From Chryseobacterium arthrosphaerae (GTDB lineage: Bacteria; Bacteroidota; Bacteroidia; Flavobacteriales; Weeksellaceae), in contig NZ_MAYG01000001.1 of NCBI RefSeq assembly GCF_001684965.1, forward strand, positions 682,001-746,000: a stretch of 64,000 nt of DNA, in the 5' to 3' direction. A model generated the notes under the pieces. It ran no database searches. It was not told the origin of the DNA and saw nothing but the letters and a program-made list of their open reading frames with translations. The position numbers and the translations under genes are program-made. The number at the start of each line of letters is the position of its first letter. Positions within the stretch are counted from its first letter, which is position 1. Shown piece by piece: positions 25,988-34,524 of this stretch.

Positions 25988-26980
25988 ATGAAAAAACACA
26001 CCCCTTTACTCATAGAATCTGTTGGACATCTGCTGTTCTGGACTTTTTATGTGGTGTATCCTGTCTTGATATTTGGAAAAGCGAGCTGTTTTAGATTTGA
26101 TCTTATTAAATCGCTCGTTGATATTGCGACTATTGGAATACCGTCATATGTCATATATTTCTTCCTTCTGAAAAACATTAAAAATCCGGTTTACTGGATC
26201 ATACTGCTGATATTGACGGGTATTGCGATATATTTTGTCTGTACATATGATTGTGTGTGTAATCTCAAGTATTGCACAATTAATAAAATGATCGGATTAA
26301 TATTTGTCAGCAGTCTATTTACCGCCATATTTTTCATAAAAAGAAATATCACCCATATAAAATCACTGGCTCATGCAGAGCAGGCTAGGGTAGATGCCGA
26401 GCTCAAAGCTTTAAAAGCCCAGATCAACCCTCATTTTCTGTTTAATACTTTAAATATGCTGTATTCAGACGCAATTGCTGTAAATGAAGATATTGCAGAT
26501 AAAATTCTCAAACTTTCAGATAATCTTCATTACCTGATACATGAAGGCCAGAAAAAGGAAATATTACTGGAGACAGAAGTTCATTTTATTGAAAATTATC
26601 TGGTCCTGCAGAAATCAAGAATAGGAGACCGTGTAGATATTCAGTTTCATGTGCATATTGATGATCAGTCACAGCTTATTCCACCTTTATTATTTATTCC
26701 GTTTATAGAAAATGCCTTCAAATATTCAAGCATGCTTGAAGGAAAGGAAGCTCCTGTTTTAATAGATATTCATTCTTCCAAAGGGATCATCAGCCTGAAG
26801 GTCAGCAATAAATTCAATGCAAAATACAGGGAGAATCAAAAGAAAGAATGGAAAGACAGCGGTATTGGAATAGAAAATGTAAAACAGAGGCTGGAAATAC
26901 TTTTCCCTTCCAGACACGAAATTAAGATTACAGAAAATGAAGACCAGTTTTTAGTTAATTTAATAATAAACACACGATGA
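25988..26980 (+). CDS. LytS-type sensor histidine kinase
   Basis: A 330-residue kinase with four N-terminal membrane segments (within about 8-120), a short coiled link (HAEQARVDAELKALKAQI) and the His_kinase domain, with His149 in QINPHFLFNTLN. The ATP-binding part ends GIGIENVKQRLEILFP. There is no separate extracellular domain, so sensing is probably within the membrane. The gene overlaps the LytTR regulator by 4 bp (ATGA). It follows the TonB-like barrel gene by 219 bp and may regulate it. Confidence 0.92.
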   Translation: MKKHTPLLIESVGHLLFWTFYVVYPVLIFGKASCFRFDLIKSLVDIATIGIPSYVIYFFLLKNIKNPVYWIILLILTGIAIYFVCTYDCVCNLKYCTINKMIGLIFVSSLFTAIFFIKRNITHIKSLAHAEQARVDAELKALKAQINPHFLFNTLNMLYSDAIAVNEDIADKILKLSDNLHYLIHEGQKKEILLETEVHFIENYLVLQKSRIGDRVDIQFHVHIDDQSQLIPPLLFIPFIENAFKYSSMLEGKEAPVLIDIHSSKGIISLKVSNKFNAKYRENQKKEWKDSGIGIENVKQRLEILFPSRHEIKITENEDQFLVNLIINTR

Positions 26981-27654
26981 AATGTATCATAATAGAAGAT
27001 GAGCTGCCCGCTATAAAATTACTGAAGACCTATGTAGACAAAACATTGTTTTTAGAATGCCTGGGCGTATTTCAGTCAGTTTCTGAACTGCCTTCCGGTA
27101 TACTGACGAAAGTAGATTTTATTTTTTTAGACGTTCAGCTGCCGGGAATAAACGGCCTTGATTTTTTAAAAAGCATTGATAAAAAGCCGAAAGTCATTAT
27201 TACAACTGCGCATAGGGATTATGCAGTAGATGCCTTTGAGCTGGCAGTGGATGATTATCTGCTTAAACCATTTTCATATGAACGGTTTTTGAAATCCATC
27301 TACAGGTTGCAGGAAGACACAAAATCTGAAAAAGACGAAAATAAGAACGAACTTTTTGTTTATACAGATAAAACGTTCTTCAAAATCAATAAAAACGAGA
27401 TCTATTATATTAAGGCAGAAGTAGATTATGTGAATATTTTTTATGAACACAACCAACTTCTTGTACAGGACAGTATGAATAACTGGGAAAATAAATTAAA
27501 AGAAGATGGCTTTATAAGAGTACACAGATCATATCTTATTAATTTTAATAAAATAATCAAAGTGGAAGGTAATTTAATTCATATTAAAGACACCATCATT
27601 CCGATCGGGAAAACTTACCAGACCGCTTTTTTTAATGCGATTAAAGAAAAGTAG
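26977..27654 (+). CDS. LytTR-type response regulator
   Basis: A 225-residue regulator with a receiver domain (Asp52 in FIFLDVQLPG; Lys in DDYLLKPFSYERF) and a C-terminal LytTR DNA-binding domain (about 118-215; IYYIKAEVDYVNIFY, then FIRVHRSYLINFNKIIKVEG). It is the partner of the kinase just upstream, with coupled translation. LytTR regulators bind pairs of short direct repeats in DNA; none was clearly recognised here. Confidence 0.93.
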   Translation: MKCIIIEDELPAIKLLKTYVDKTLFLECLGVFQSVSELPSGILTKVDFIFLDVQLPGINGLDFLKSIDKKPKVIITTAHRDYAVDAFELAVDDYLLKPFSYERFLKSIYRLQEDTKSEKDENKNELFVYTDKTFFKINKNEIYYIKAEVDYVNIFYEHNQLLVQDSMNNWENKLKEDGFIRVHRSYLINFNKIIKVEGNLIHIKDTIIPIGKTYQTAFFNAIKEK

Positions 27655-27811
27655 TTCTCTATGGTATTGAAATGCTGATATTGAGGGTTTTGTATCAATA
27701 CACATTTTTGGTATTAATCCACTTTTATGCATACAGTCATAAAGTTTTTCTGTTACAAATTTTAATTTTGAATCACCATAATAGTTGTAGTATCAATCTC
27801 TGCATCTTAGT

Positions 27812-27836
27812 AACCCTCCTGATAAGAGGGTTTTTG
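27812..27836 (+). terminator. Terminator of the LytS/LytTR operon
   Basis: AACCCTC pairs with GAGGGTT across a 7-nt loop, followed by a run of T. It lies about 160 bp after the regulator stop. Confidence 0.8.
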
Positions 27837-27925
27837 TGTGATTCTGTGACACTGATCTGAGGATAACCTTTACAAAATAGGACTTATCTGTTACATTTCA
27901 GGCTATACATCATAAACAATGAAAT

Positions 27926-28285
27926 ATGGATTTAAAAATATTATCAGTCGTCTGGGGAGTGCAGGATATGAACAGAGCTGTTGCTTTCTGGTCTGAAGCC
28001 CTGAACTATAAACTCAAAAAAGATCCCGAACCGGATTTTGCCATCCTGATTCCTGAAGACGGGCAGGGAATTCAGTTATCATTAAAACTGACCACATCCC
28101 CGGAACCGAAAAGGCATCACATAGATCTTATAACGGATCATCAGGATCGGGAAGTGGAACGTTTACTCCATTTAGGAGCCGAAAGGATGAAAGACTGGAA
28201 TTACGAACAGGATGCAGACTATGTGGTCCTGCTGGATCCCGAAGGAAATTCCTTTTGCGTCGTACAGGCCCCGGAAAACCCATAA
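27926..28285 (+). CDS. VOC (glyoxalase-like) family protein
   Basis: A 119-residue protein of the vicinal oxygen chelate fold: VVWGVQDMNRAVAFWSEALNY in the first half, HHIDLITDHQDREVERLLHLGAE in the second, and VVLLDPEGNSFCVVQAP at the end. In this subgroup (Glyoxalase_6 type) the first metal ligand is often missing, and no clear His is seen at the start here, so it may bind a ligand rather than catalyse. It appears monocistronic and is followed by a strong hairpin. Confidence 0.82.
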   Translation: MDLKILSVVWGVQDMNRAVAFWSEALNYKLKKDPEPDFAILIPEDGQGIQLSLKLTTSPEPKRHHIDLITDHQDREVERLLHLGAERMKDWNYEQDADYVVLLDPEGNSFCVVQAPENP

Positions 28286-28290
28286 AAAAA

Positions 28291-28317
28291 CGCCTTAAGA
28301 TCAAAGATCCTAAGGCG
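28291..28317 (-). terminator. Hairpin terminator for the minus-strand leader peptides
   Basis: CGCCTTAAGATC (28291-28302) pairs with GATCCTAAGGCG (28306-28317), one mismatch, 3-nt loop. On the minus strand it is followed by seven T, making it a proper terminator for the peptide genes at 28340-28655; on the plus strand it may also end the VOC transcript. Confidence 0.85.
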
Positions 28318-28339
28318 CTGTTATTTTCATTAATTAATA

Positions 28340-28486
28340 TCAGCTTAGTATATCACATGGTGCATAGCAAAGTATCCATGGACATTTTTTTATTCCCGGT
28401 GGCGGGCAGCATGCTTCGGAGCAGCTGAGTGCTCCGCCATTGATGTTTTTCAACTGGTCTCTTGAAATTTTCTTACAATTTTTCAT
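28340..28486 (-). CDS. Small Cys-rich bacteriocin-like / RiPP precursor peptide B
   Basis: A 48-residue peptide. It starts MKNCKKISRDQLKNINGG, a leader with the same plan as peptide A (MKN, two Lys, an R/Q-containing helix, then Gly-Gly). After Gly-Gly comes a 30-residue core with six Cys, including a CC pair, three consecutive Pro (CCPPPG) and CPWILCYAPC. This matches the short double-glycine leader peptides annotated as bacteriocin-like in Chryseobacterium. It has a proper terminator 22 bp downstream and lies 25 bp after peptide A. No modifying enzyme or exporter is nearby. The peptide family is convincing; activity is unknown. Confidence 0.75.
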   Translation of the reverse strand: MKNCKKISRDQLKNINGGALSCSEACCPPPGIKKCPWILCYAPCDILS

Positions 28487-28511
28487 AGTCAAGTCATTTA
28501 AGCGTTACAAT

Positions 28512-28655
28512 TTAAGGCTGATTTCCGCCGCCACATCCATCGTACGGCATGCATTGCCATTTCCCGTTGATTAGGCATATCTGACCTCCAGGGCAGTTAA
28601 TACCTCCTTTAATAGCTTTCAGTTCCTGTCTTTCGATTTTTTTTAAATTTTTCAT
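28512..28655 (-). CDS. Small Cys-containing bacteriocin-like / RiPP precursor peptide A
   Basis: A 47-residue peptide. The leader is MKNLKKIERQELKAIKGG, a textbook Chryseobacterium-type double-glycine leader. The 29-residue core begins INCPGGQIC, holds WQCMPYDGC, and ends GGGNQP; four Cys are spread through it. Peptides A and B share the leader pattern but not the core, as expected for precursors whose leader is read by common maturation machinery. Neither machinery nor an exporter is present in this window, so any processing would depend on genes elsewhere. Confidence 0.78.
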   Translation of the reverse strand: MKNLKKIERQELKAIKGGINCPGGQICLINGKWQCMPYDGCGGGNQP

Positions 28656-28888
28656 AATATTTAGGTTTAGTTCTGTTCGAAATTAATCAATTTTTATTTA
28701 CTGAGGTAAATTATTCTTAAAAAATATTTATTATCCGTGTGAGTTTACCGGTGTGATATTGATGGATAAGCCTTTTAAATCAGGTAAAATATATCAGCTC
28801 TGAAAGTTTTCCCGGAATGAAGTTCATCAGAACATACTCTGAGATAAAAATCTTGTCTTGTGGCAAGTGGGATTTCATAATGACTTGG

Positions 28889-28896
28889 TAATTTTG
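28889..28896 (+). promoter_or_regulatory. Possible -7 element of the alpha/beta hydrolase gene
   Basis: TAATTTTG matches TAnnTTTG and lies 35 bp before the ATG at 28931. The nearest suitable TTG is about 28 bp upstream, slightly beyond the usual spacing. Confidence 0.35.
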
Positions 28897-28930
28897 ATTC
28901 AACATATTACTTAACTAAATCCGGAATATT

Positions 28931-29797
28931 ATGAAAAATCTATTCAAATCTTATACGTTATTCATCGCCGCTGTACTTATTTTACTGACTGTATCACAGA
29001 TGAATGCTCAGAAAATAAAACCTTCTGACAGTGGCTATGCTCCTGTGAACGGGATCAAAGTTTACTATGAAGTATATGGCGAAGGCCGCCCTGTAATTTT
29101 GCTGCATGGCGCTTTTATGACCATTGATACAAACTGGGGAGAACTGATTCCCGAGCTTTCAAAAAACAGAAAAGTAATTGCCGTCGAATTGCAGGGCCAT
29201 GGGCACAGCCCGTACTCAGACAGAAAATTATCTCATACCACATTGGCGAGTGATGTGGCAGGAGTAATGGATCATCTGAAGGTTGAAAGTGCGGATGTGG
29301 TAGGATACAGTTTTGGAGGCGCCATAGCCTATCAGTTTGCCATCCAGAGCCCTAAACGGTTAAAAAATCTGGTCATTATTTCTGCCACATATAAAAGCAG
29401 TGGCTGGATCCCTGAGATCAACAGTGTCTTTAAAACCATGAAACCGGCTCTTTTTGAAAATAGTCCTATGCATACAGCTTATAATGCAGTAGCTCCTGAT
29501 AAGACAAAATGGACAAAATTCCTGGAGCAGATGATTGCTTCTGCCGGAACGCCATATGATATGGGAGATTCCAATATTGCTAAAATTACCGCTCCTGTGC
29601 TGATCATAGCAGGTGATAATGACGGACTGGATAAAACCGAACTCGCAAAAACCTATAAGTTATTGGGCGGGGGTATTGCCGCTGATATGGCTCCCATGCC
29701 AAAGTCCCAGCTGGCTATTGTACCGGGACAAAGCCATGTAAGCCTGATGATGCAGACCGCAACAATACTTGGCTACCTGAATAATTTCTTAAAATAA
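28931..29797 (+). CDS. Alpha/beta hydrolase, exported
   Basis: A 288-residue protein with a signal peptide (1-27, ending QMNAQ) and an alpha/beta hydrolase fold. It has the oxyanion-hole motif VILLHGAF (55-62), the nucleophile elbow GYSFGG with Ser127, a candidate Asp in IIAGDNDG, and a catalytic His in PGQSHVSLM near the C terminus. It is likely a periplasmic esterase or similar; the substrate cannot be told. The two genes that follow (VOC, secreted protein) are separated by 47 and 124 bp and may or may not share a transcript. Confidence 0.88.
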   Translation: MKNLFKSYTLFIAAVLILLTVSQMNAQKIKPSDSGYAPVNGIKVYYEVYGEGRPVILLHGAFMTIDTNWGELIPELSKNRKVIAVELQGHGHSPYSDRKLSHTTLASDVAGVMDHLKVESADVVGYSFGGAIAYQFAIQSPKRLKNLVIISATYKSSGWIPEINSVFKTMKPALFENSPMHTAYNAVAPDKTKWTKFLEQMIASAGTPYDMGDSNIAKITAPVLIIAGDNDGLDKTELAKTYKLLGGGIAADMAPMPKSQLAIVPGQSHVSLMMQTATILGYLNNFLK

Positions 29798-29844
29798 TCT
29801 GAAGCTGTAACAGCCCATATTTTCTTTCATTAATACCATACCAT

Positions 29845-30210
29845 ATGAATACAAAATTTGAAGCAGGAATCAATATCGCCATCAAAATTCCAAAAAATAA
29901 ATATCAAAAAACGGTCGCTTTTTACAGGGATATTCTGAAACTTGAGGTTGAAGAAAAGCCGATTACCAATCCTACGGTTTCCAGAACACATGAAGTAAAA
30001 TTCGGACACAATGTGATATGGCTCGACTGTGTAGATAACTATACCCATTCCGAAACATGGCTGCAGCTTACTGTACCTGACGTAGAAGCTGCAACGGAAT
30101 ATCTGAAACTGAACGGAGTAGAGACCTGCGATGAAATTGAAGAACTTCCTGAAGGGATGCACTGGATCACAGACCCGGCAGGTACGGTCTTCAATCTGCA
30201 GCATGGGTGA
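29845..30210 (+). CDS. VOC (glyoxalase-like) family protein
   Basis: A 121-residue protein with the VOC layout: NIAIKIPKNKYQKTVAFYRDILKLEVEEKP in the first half and TVPDVEAATEYLKLNGVETCDEIEEL plus HWITDPAGTVFNLQH in the second. It ends at a His rather than the usual Glu ligand. No signal peptide. It is 47 bp after the hydrolase gene. Substrate unknown. Confidence 0.82.
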   Translation: MNTKFEAGINIAIKIPKNKYQKTVAFYRDILKLEVEEKPITNPTVSRTHEVKFGHNVIWLDCVDNYTHSETWLQLTVPDVEAATEYLKLNGVETCDEIEELPEGMHWITDPAGTVFNLQHG

Positions 30211-30334
30211 AAGGTTTCAGAAAATATTTCTTCTTTTTAATCAAAAATCATTGTTTTCATAAAGTATTTCTTCTCTTTTGGATTTGGTTTGCTTTTTGTA
30301 GTGAGTGATGGATTAAAAAAATAAATAAAAAATT

Positions 30335-30919
30335 ATGAAAATCTCTTATTGGGGAGCCGGAATTGTAGGTACAGCATTAGTACTTGCATTAAGCTCAAAT
30401 GTTGTTTTTGCTAAAAAAGGTCTGAAACCCGTTTTTGAAAAAGTCAGTGCGAATTCAGATTCATTAAAAGTTGAAAGTCTGGCTAAAGAACTGAAGAAGC
30501 TGAAACCTCTTGGTTCTGATGCATTTAAAAGTAAATTTAAAAAAGAGATTAACGGATACAAGCTTACGGAAGTAACCGCTTCTGAAGATAATGAAACGGG
30601 TTCCTTCGCTACAGGAAATTATGCAAAAGCAGGTAAAAACATTTATCTGATGGTTACAGACGGGGCCGGACCCGGAGCTGAACAGGTAAAATCAAGTCTG
30701 CTTAATTACCTGGAAACAAAAAAATATGTAGAACCCGGAGATAAAACCAATATCAAAAGCTATAAGGGCTGGCAGGTATATTTTGATTACAGTATGTTTG
30801 ACAGTGATCAACATACCAGCATCCAATATCTGGAAGGGAACAGGTATTCTGTAGTTTCATCAGGCAATAATGTTCCTATTGACGAGCTGAAAAGCTTTTT
30901 AGATAATTTTAGTCTGTAA
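30335..30919 (+). CDS. Secreted hypothetical protein (194 aa)
   Basis: Starts with a signal peptide (ISYWGAGIVGTALVLALSSNVVFA, cleavage about residue 26). The mature part begins with a Lys/Ser-rich helical stretch, followed by a beta-rich region (KEINGYKLTEVTASEDNETGSF, GWQVYFDYSMFDSDQHTSIQYLEGNRYSVVSSG) ending in a short helix (IDELKSFLDNF). I recognise no family. It sits 53 bp before another secreted protein of similar size, and the pair may work together; this rests only on position. Confidence 0.7.
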   Translation: MKISYWGAGIVGTALVLALSSNVVFAKKGLKPVFEKVSANSDSLKVESLAKELKKLKPLGSDAFKSKFKKEINGYKLTEVTASEDNETGSFATGNYAKAGKNIYLMVTDGAGPGAEQVKSSLLNYLETKKYVEPGDKTNIKSYKGWQVYFDYSMFDSDQHTSIQYLEGNRYSVVSSGNNVPIDELKSFLDNFSL

Positions 30920-30972
30920 CATTACTTTTTATTATTTTTAGGCACCGAATTATAAAATTTAATAGTATCCTT

Positions 30973-31515
30973 ATGACAATGAAACGATTCACTCTGATTT
31001 TGGCTGTGTTTTTTCAATTGGTAAGTATAACCGCATTTTCGCAGAAAACAGCAGGACTCAATTCTTTACTTACTAAAGAGTCAGAATTTATTTTCCCGCA
31101 GACTCCTGATAAAATTTCAAAAGCTCTGCAGGCAAAAACAATTTTCTATGAAGATGCCAATGAACAGAAATATGCAAAATGGCTGACCAAATCAGGTCTT
31201 GAGCTATACTGTGGTTTAGGAAAAAATAATATGATCAGCGAAATGTTTTTTGACATTCCTGATGATAAACCTGTAGTAGTAGAAGGCCTTCCTTTTGGTC
31301 TTGCAATGAATAAAACAACTTTAGAAGAGGCTAAAAGAAAACTGGGGAAATATGGAGCGAAAGTTCAGAAACTGGGAGACGACAGTGAATTTTCCGGAGG
31401 TTCAAAACTGACCTTCAAAAAAGGCAGACATTATACGACTTTACTTTTTGACAGCAAGAGTCTTTTAAAATCTATAGGCCTTACGAAAGAGCTTGCAGAT
31501 CCTGCAGCAAACTGA
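30973..31515 (+). CDS. Secreted hypothetical protein (180 aa)
   Basis: Signal peptide (MKRFTLILAVFFQLVSITAFSQ). The start may be ATG 30973 or the Met two codons later. The mature part is a mix of strands and helices: ESEFIFPQTPDKISKALQAKTIFYEDANEQKYAKWLTKSG, then FGLAMNKTTLEEAKRKLGKYGAKVQKLG and FKKGRHYTTLLFDSKSLLKSIGL. The helix TLEEAKRKLG followed by a basic strand recalls small beta-lactamase-inhibitor-like or PepSY-like repeat domains, but the match is too weak to name. No Cys in the mature part apart from one in LYCGLG. Confidence 0.7.
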   Translation: MTMKRFTLILAVFFQLVSITAFSQKTAGLNSLLTKESEFIFPQTPDKISKALQAKTIFYEDANEQKYAKWLTKSGLELYCGLGKNNMISEMFFDIPDDKPVVVEGLPFGLAMNKTTLEEAKRKLGKYGAKVQKLGDDSEFSGGSKLTFKKGRHYTTLLFDSKSLLKSIGLTKELADPAAN

Positions 31516-31573
31516 TCTATTTTTTAAGAAGCCTGACTTCATAAAAATCTTCCTGATCAACGGGAAATTTTAA

Positions 31574-31617
31574 TTGCCACGGATGCACGGATTTTTTTAT
31601 CCGTATATCCGTGGCAA
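31574..31617. terminator. Long hairpin, bidirectional terminator-like repeat
   Basis: Arms 31574-31592 and 31599-31617 are complementary at 17 of 19 positions and contain the doubled word ACGGAT. A T-run fills the loop and A/T sequence flanks both sides. It lies between two convergent genes. Hairpins of the form TTGCCACGGAT...ATCCGTGGCAA recur between genes in many Flavobacteriia, so this may also be a repeat family member. Confidence 0.75.
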
Positions 31618-31646
31618 AAAATATCTTCTATACTGAATGGAATCAT

Positions 31647-33101
31647 TTAGTTACGCAGAAACTGACCAATTCCGGCAGAATCAAACGTAAAAACCGACTG
31701 ACTTTCAGACTTATCTATTTTACTGCTGATCGTTAAAGCCCACAACACCAGTTCCTTGCAGAAATTCTGATCTTCTTTGCTTAATTCCGGTACATTTTCC
31801 TCAATTACTGCAGCCAATGGTGCTACTTTATCAAGTTTAGCATAAAACTCCTTATCAGTATCATTATAATGAAGTTCCAGATGATTTTTGTTGAACCAGC
31901 GGATCAGGTCTGTATAAGGTGTCCTGATATCTTCTTTCTCCAGTTTGGGAATACGGGGGAAAAGCGTTTCAAACTGTCTCATGACCGCCTTGTCAATTAA
32001 TATCCTGGCCACATAATCTGCACCTTCCTGCTCACCTTCATATACCAGCTCGATTTTTCCGGTAATAGACGGGATAATAGACATGAAATCAAGCAAACGG
32101 ACCGTGGTTTTTTCAGCTCCGGACTCAATGAGTCGTAATTTTGCTGCAGCTATCAGGTTTTCCATTGCACTGATGGTCAGCCGGGCACTTACACCGCTTT
32201 TTGCATCTACATATTCACTTTCACGGGCTGCAAAAGCAACTTCTTCCAAAAGATCTTTAGCCAGATCAGGAATCCGGATACTGGATTGGTCTTCGGACGA
32301 AATCATGGCTTCCTGTTCAGTAATCTGGCGGGCAAGGGCAATGGTTTTAGGATAATGGGTGAAAATCTGTGATCCGATCCTGTCTTTCAGTGGGGTTACA
32401 ATGCTTCCCCGGTTGGTATAATCTTCCGGATTGGCGGTAAAGACAAACTGGATATCCAACGGCATTCTCAGCTGGAAACCACGGATCTGAACATCCCCTT
32501 CCTGTAAAATATTGAACAGGGAAACCTGAATCCTTGCCTGCAGATCGGGAAGTTCATTCAATACAAATATAGAACGGTTTGCCCGTGGAATCATTCCGTA
32601 GTGTAAAACCCTTTCATCAGAATAGGGCAGTTTTAAAGTTGCTGCTTTAATAGGATCTATATCTCCAATTAAATCTGCAACATTCACATCCGGTGTTGCC
32701 AGCTTTTCAAAGAAACGGTCGGAGCGGTGTACCCAAGAGACAGGTGTTTCATCTCCCAGTTCTGCAATAAGATCTCTGGCAAATTTAGAGATAGGATGAA
32801 ACGGACTGTCATTGATTTCAGAACCTTTTACAACAGGCATGTATTCATCAAGCAGATCTACCATGCTTCTTGCAATCCTGGTTTTTGCCTGTCCCCTTAA
32901 ACCGAGCAGGTTGATATGATGGCCGGCGAGAATTGCTTTTTTCAACTGAGGAATTACCGTGTCTTCATATCCCCAGAGTCCTTCAAATACAGGTTGTCCG
33001 GCCCTGATCCTTGCAATCAGGTTGGCCTGAATTTCTTCGTTGACTGTTTTATGAATATATCCGGAATCTTTCAGTTCCTTGAATGTAATATCGTTTTTCA
33101 T
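31647..33101 (-). CDS. MoxR/magnesium-chelatase-like AAA+ ATPase
   Basis: A 484-residue AAA+ protein. The nucleotide-binding loop reads GLRGQAKTR (67-75; Lys73/Thr74), a Walker A variant with Ala in place of the usual last Gly. Later motifs are FVLNELPDLQARIQVSLFNILQEGDVQIRG (Walker B/pore region as in ChlI), and FVFTANPEDYTNRGSIVTPLKDRIGSQIFTHYP (sensor I and arginine-finger region). It works with the von Willebrand domain protein encoded just upstream on the same strand (72-bp gap). Such pairs act as chaperone-like machines that mature or remodel a target protein; the target is unknown here. Confidence 0.88.
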   Translation of the reverse strand: MKNDITFKELKDSGYIHKTVNEEIQANLIARIRAGQPVFEGLWGYEDTVIPQLKKAILAGHHINLLGLRGQAKTRIARSMVDLLDEYMPVVKGSEINDSPFHPISKFARDLIAELGDETPVSWVHRSDRFFEKLATPDVNVADLIGDIDPIKAATLKLPYSDERVLHYGMIPRANRSIFVLNELPDLQARIQVSLFNILQEGDVQIRGFQLRMPLDIQFVFTANPEDYTNRGSIVTPLKDRIGSQIFTHYPKTIALARQITEQEAMISSEDQSSIRIPDLAKDLLEEVAFAARESEYVDAKSGVSARLTISAMENLIAAAKLRLIESGAEKTTVRLLDFMSIIPSITGKIELVYEGEQEGADYVARILIDKAVMRQFETLFPRIPKLEKEDIRTPYTDLIRWFNKNHLELHYNDTDKEFYAKLDKVAPLAAVIEENVPELSKEDQNFCKELVLWALTISSKIDKSESQSVFTFDSAGIGQFLRN

Positions 33102-33173
33102 TTCTTTTTAAATTAGTATCTGGTGAGAATTTCAGCGCTAAAACTTAAGTACTGTGATGGGTAAATCAGTTTT

Positions 33174-34313
33174 CTATATTCTCTTTATTCTGTTTTTTTC
33201 GTAATCTTCAAAAATCATCTGTCCAAGACCTGACAGGCCGGTTAAGAACGCTTTCCCTTTATTCTGGGCTGTGAAAGCTTCCACAAACTGGCGGAGGTAA
33301 GGATCCTGGGCAATCATAAAGGTTGTGATCGGGATTTTCAGTTTTCTGGCCTGCGCAGCCCGGTTGAGACATTGGTTCACGATCATTTCGTCAAGACCAT
33401 AGCTGTTCATATAAAATTCTCCTGTAGGAAGCTGGATGCAGCTGGGCTTTCCGTCAGTAATCATAAAGATCTGTTTGTTGGTATTTCTTTTCCTGCGAAG
33501 AATATCCATGGCGAGTTCTAAACCGGCTACCGTATTGGTATGGTAGGGCCCGACTTTTAAATAGGGAAGGTCTTTGATTTTGATAGGCCATGCTTCGTTT
33601 CCGAACACGATGATATCTATAGAATCTTTAGGATATTTCCGTTTGATCAGTTCTACCAGTGCCATAGCTACCTTTTTGGCCGGAGTAATCCGGTCTTCAC
33701 CATACAGGATCATAGAATGGCTGATGTCAATCATCAGTACGGTACTCATCTGTGCCTTGTGTTTGGTTTCTTCCACTACAAGATCATCTTCAGTTAGCCG
33801 CAGGTCAGAAATTCCGTTATTCACCTGTGCGTTTTTCAGGCTTTCGGTCATATTGACGGCAGACAGGTCGTCTCCATATTGGTAAGACCTGCTTTCACCA
33901 TCCCGTTCATCACCGATGCCTGTCCTGGAAGTGCGGTGATTTCCGGTGCCGCTTTTTTTCAGTTTTCCGAAAATCTGATCCAGAGCATATTCACGGAGGG
34001 CAGCCTCCAGTTTTGGGGTCAAGATATTTTTGCCTTTCCCATTTCCGGAATTGCCCTCTTCGGAATCATCTTTCCTGATGTATCCCCGTTTTCTCAAATC
34101 TTCCTCAAAATCCTGTAAAGAATATTCATCATCAAAAATATCATATTCTTTATCAAGCATATCAAGCCATTCGAAGGCTTCTTCAATATCCCCGGAGGTG
34201 TGGGTAAGCAAATCTTTGAACACATCAAAGACCCGGTCAAAATGCGATATTTCTTCCGGTACATGTTTGCTGAATATAAAGCCTCTCTGGGGACTAAATT
34301 CTTTATTGGTCAT
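33174..34313 (-). CDS. VWA domain protein, MoxR partner
   Basis: A 379-residue protein. The N-terminal 185 residues are charged and partly disordered (EEGNSGNGKGKN, SGTGNHRTSRTGIGDERDG). The C-terminal half is a von Willebrand A domain with an intact MIDAS motif DISHS (Asp196, Ser198, Ser200), a conserved Thr in PYHTNTVAGLELA, and Asp in FMITDGKPS. It has no signal peptide, so it acts in the cytoplasm. It is the first gene of the two-gene MoxR/VWA operon. Confidence 0.9.
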   Translation of the reverse strand: MTNKEFSPQRGFIFSKHVPEEISHFDRVFDVFKDLLTHTSGDIEEAFEWLDMLDKEYDIFDDEYSLQDFEEDLRKRGYIRKDDSEEGNSGNGKGKNILTPKLEAALREYALDQIFGKLKKSGTGNHRTSRTGIGDERDGESRSYQYGDDLSAVNMTESLKNAQVNNGISDLRLTEDDLVVEETKHKAQMSTVLMIDISHSMILYGEDRITPAKKVAMALVELIKRKYPKDSIDIIVFGNEAWPIKIKDLPYLKVGPYHTNTVAGLELAMDILRRKRNTNKQIFMITDGKPSCIQLPTGEFYMNSYGLDEMIVNQCLNRAAQARKLKIPITTFMIAQDPYLRQFVEAFTAQNKGKAFLTGLSGLGQMIFEDYEKNRIKRI

Positions 34314-34524
34314 AAGATGATGAAGCTTTTTTGCTGTTATCTGCTTTTGAATTTCACTGACAGTGCATTATGATGACCGGCAGGTATTCAGTATTGCTTT
34401 ACTTTTTTAAAGAGACAAGTTAGCAAAATATCATTTCAGGAACTCTTATGAAAAATAGAAAAAACTAATGGTGGTTATATAAAATCGAAATATAGTTGGC
34501 CAGACTTTAGTTTCATCGTAATAC

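Noticed and set aside
27672-27860. 62-codon hydrophobic frame after the LytTR regulator
   Set aside because: It runs through the terminator hairpin at 27812-27836 and has no start context or family likeness.
31647-34313. MoxR/VWA pair as part of a defence or ternary system
   Set aside because: No third effector gene (nuclease, protease or peptide-binding) lies alongside; this two-gene arrangement is common and of housekeeping type in Bacteroidetes.
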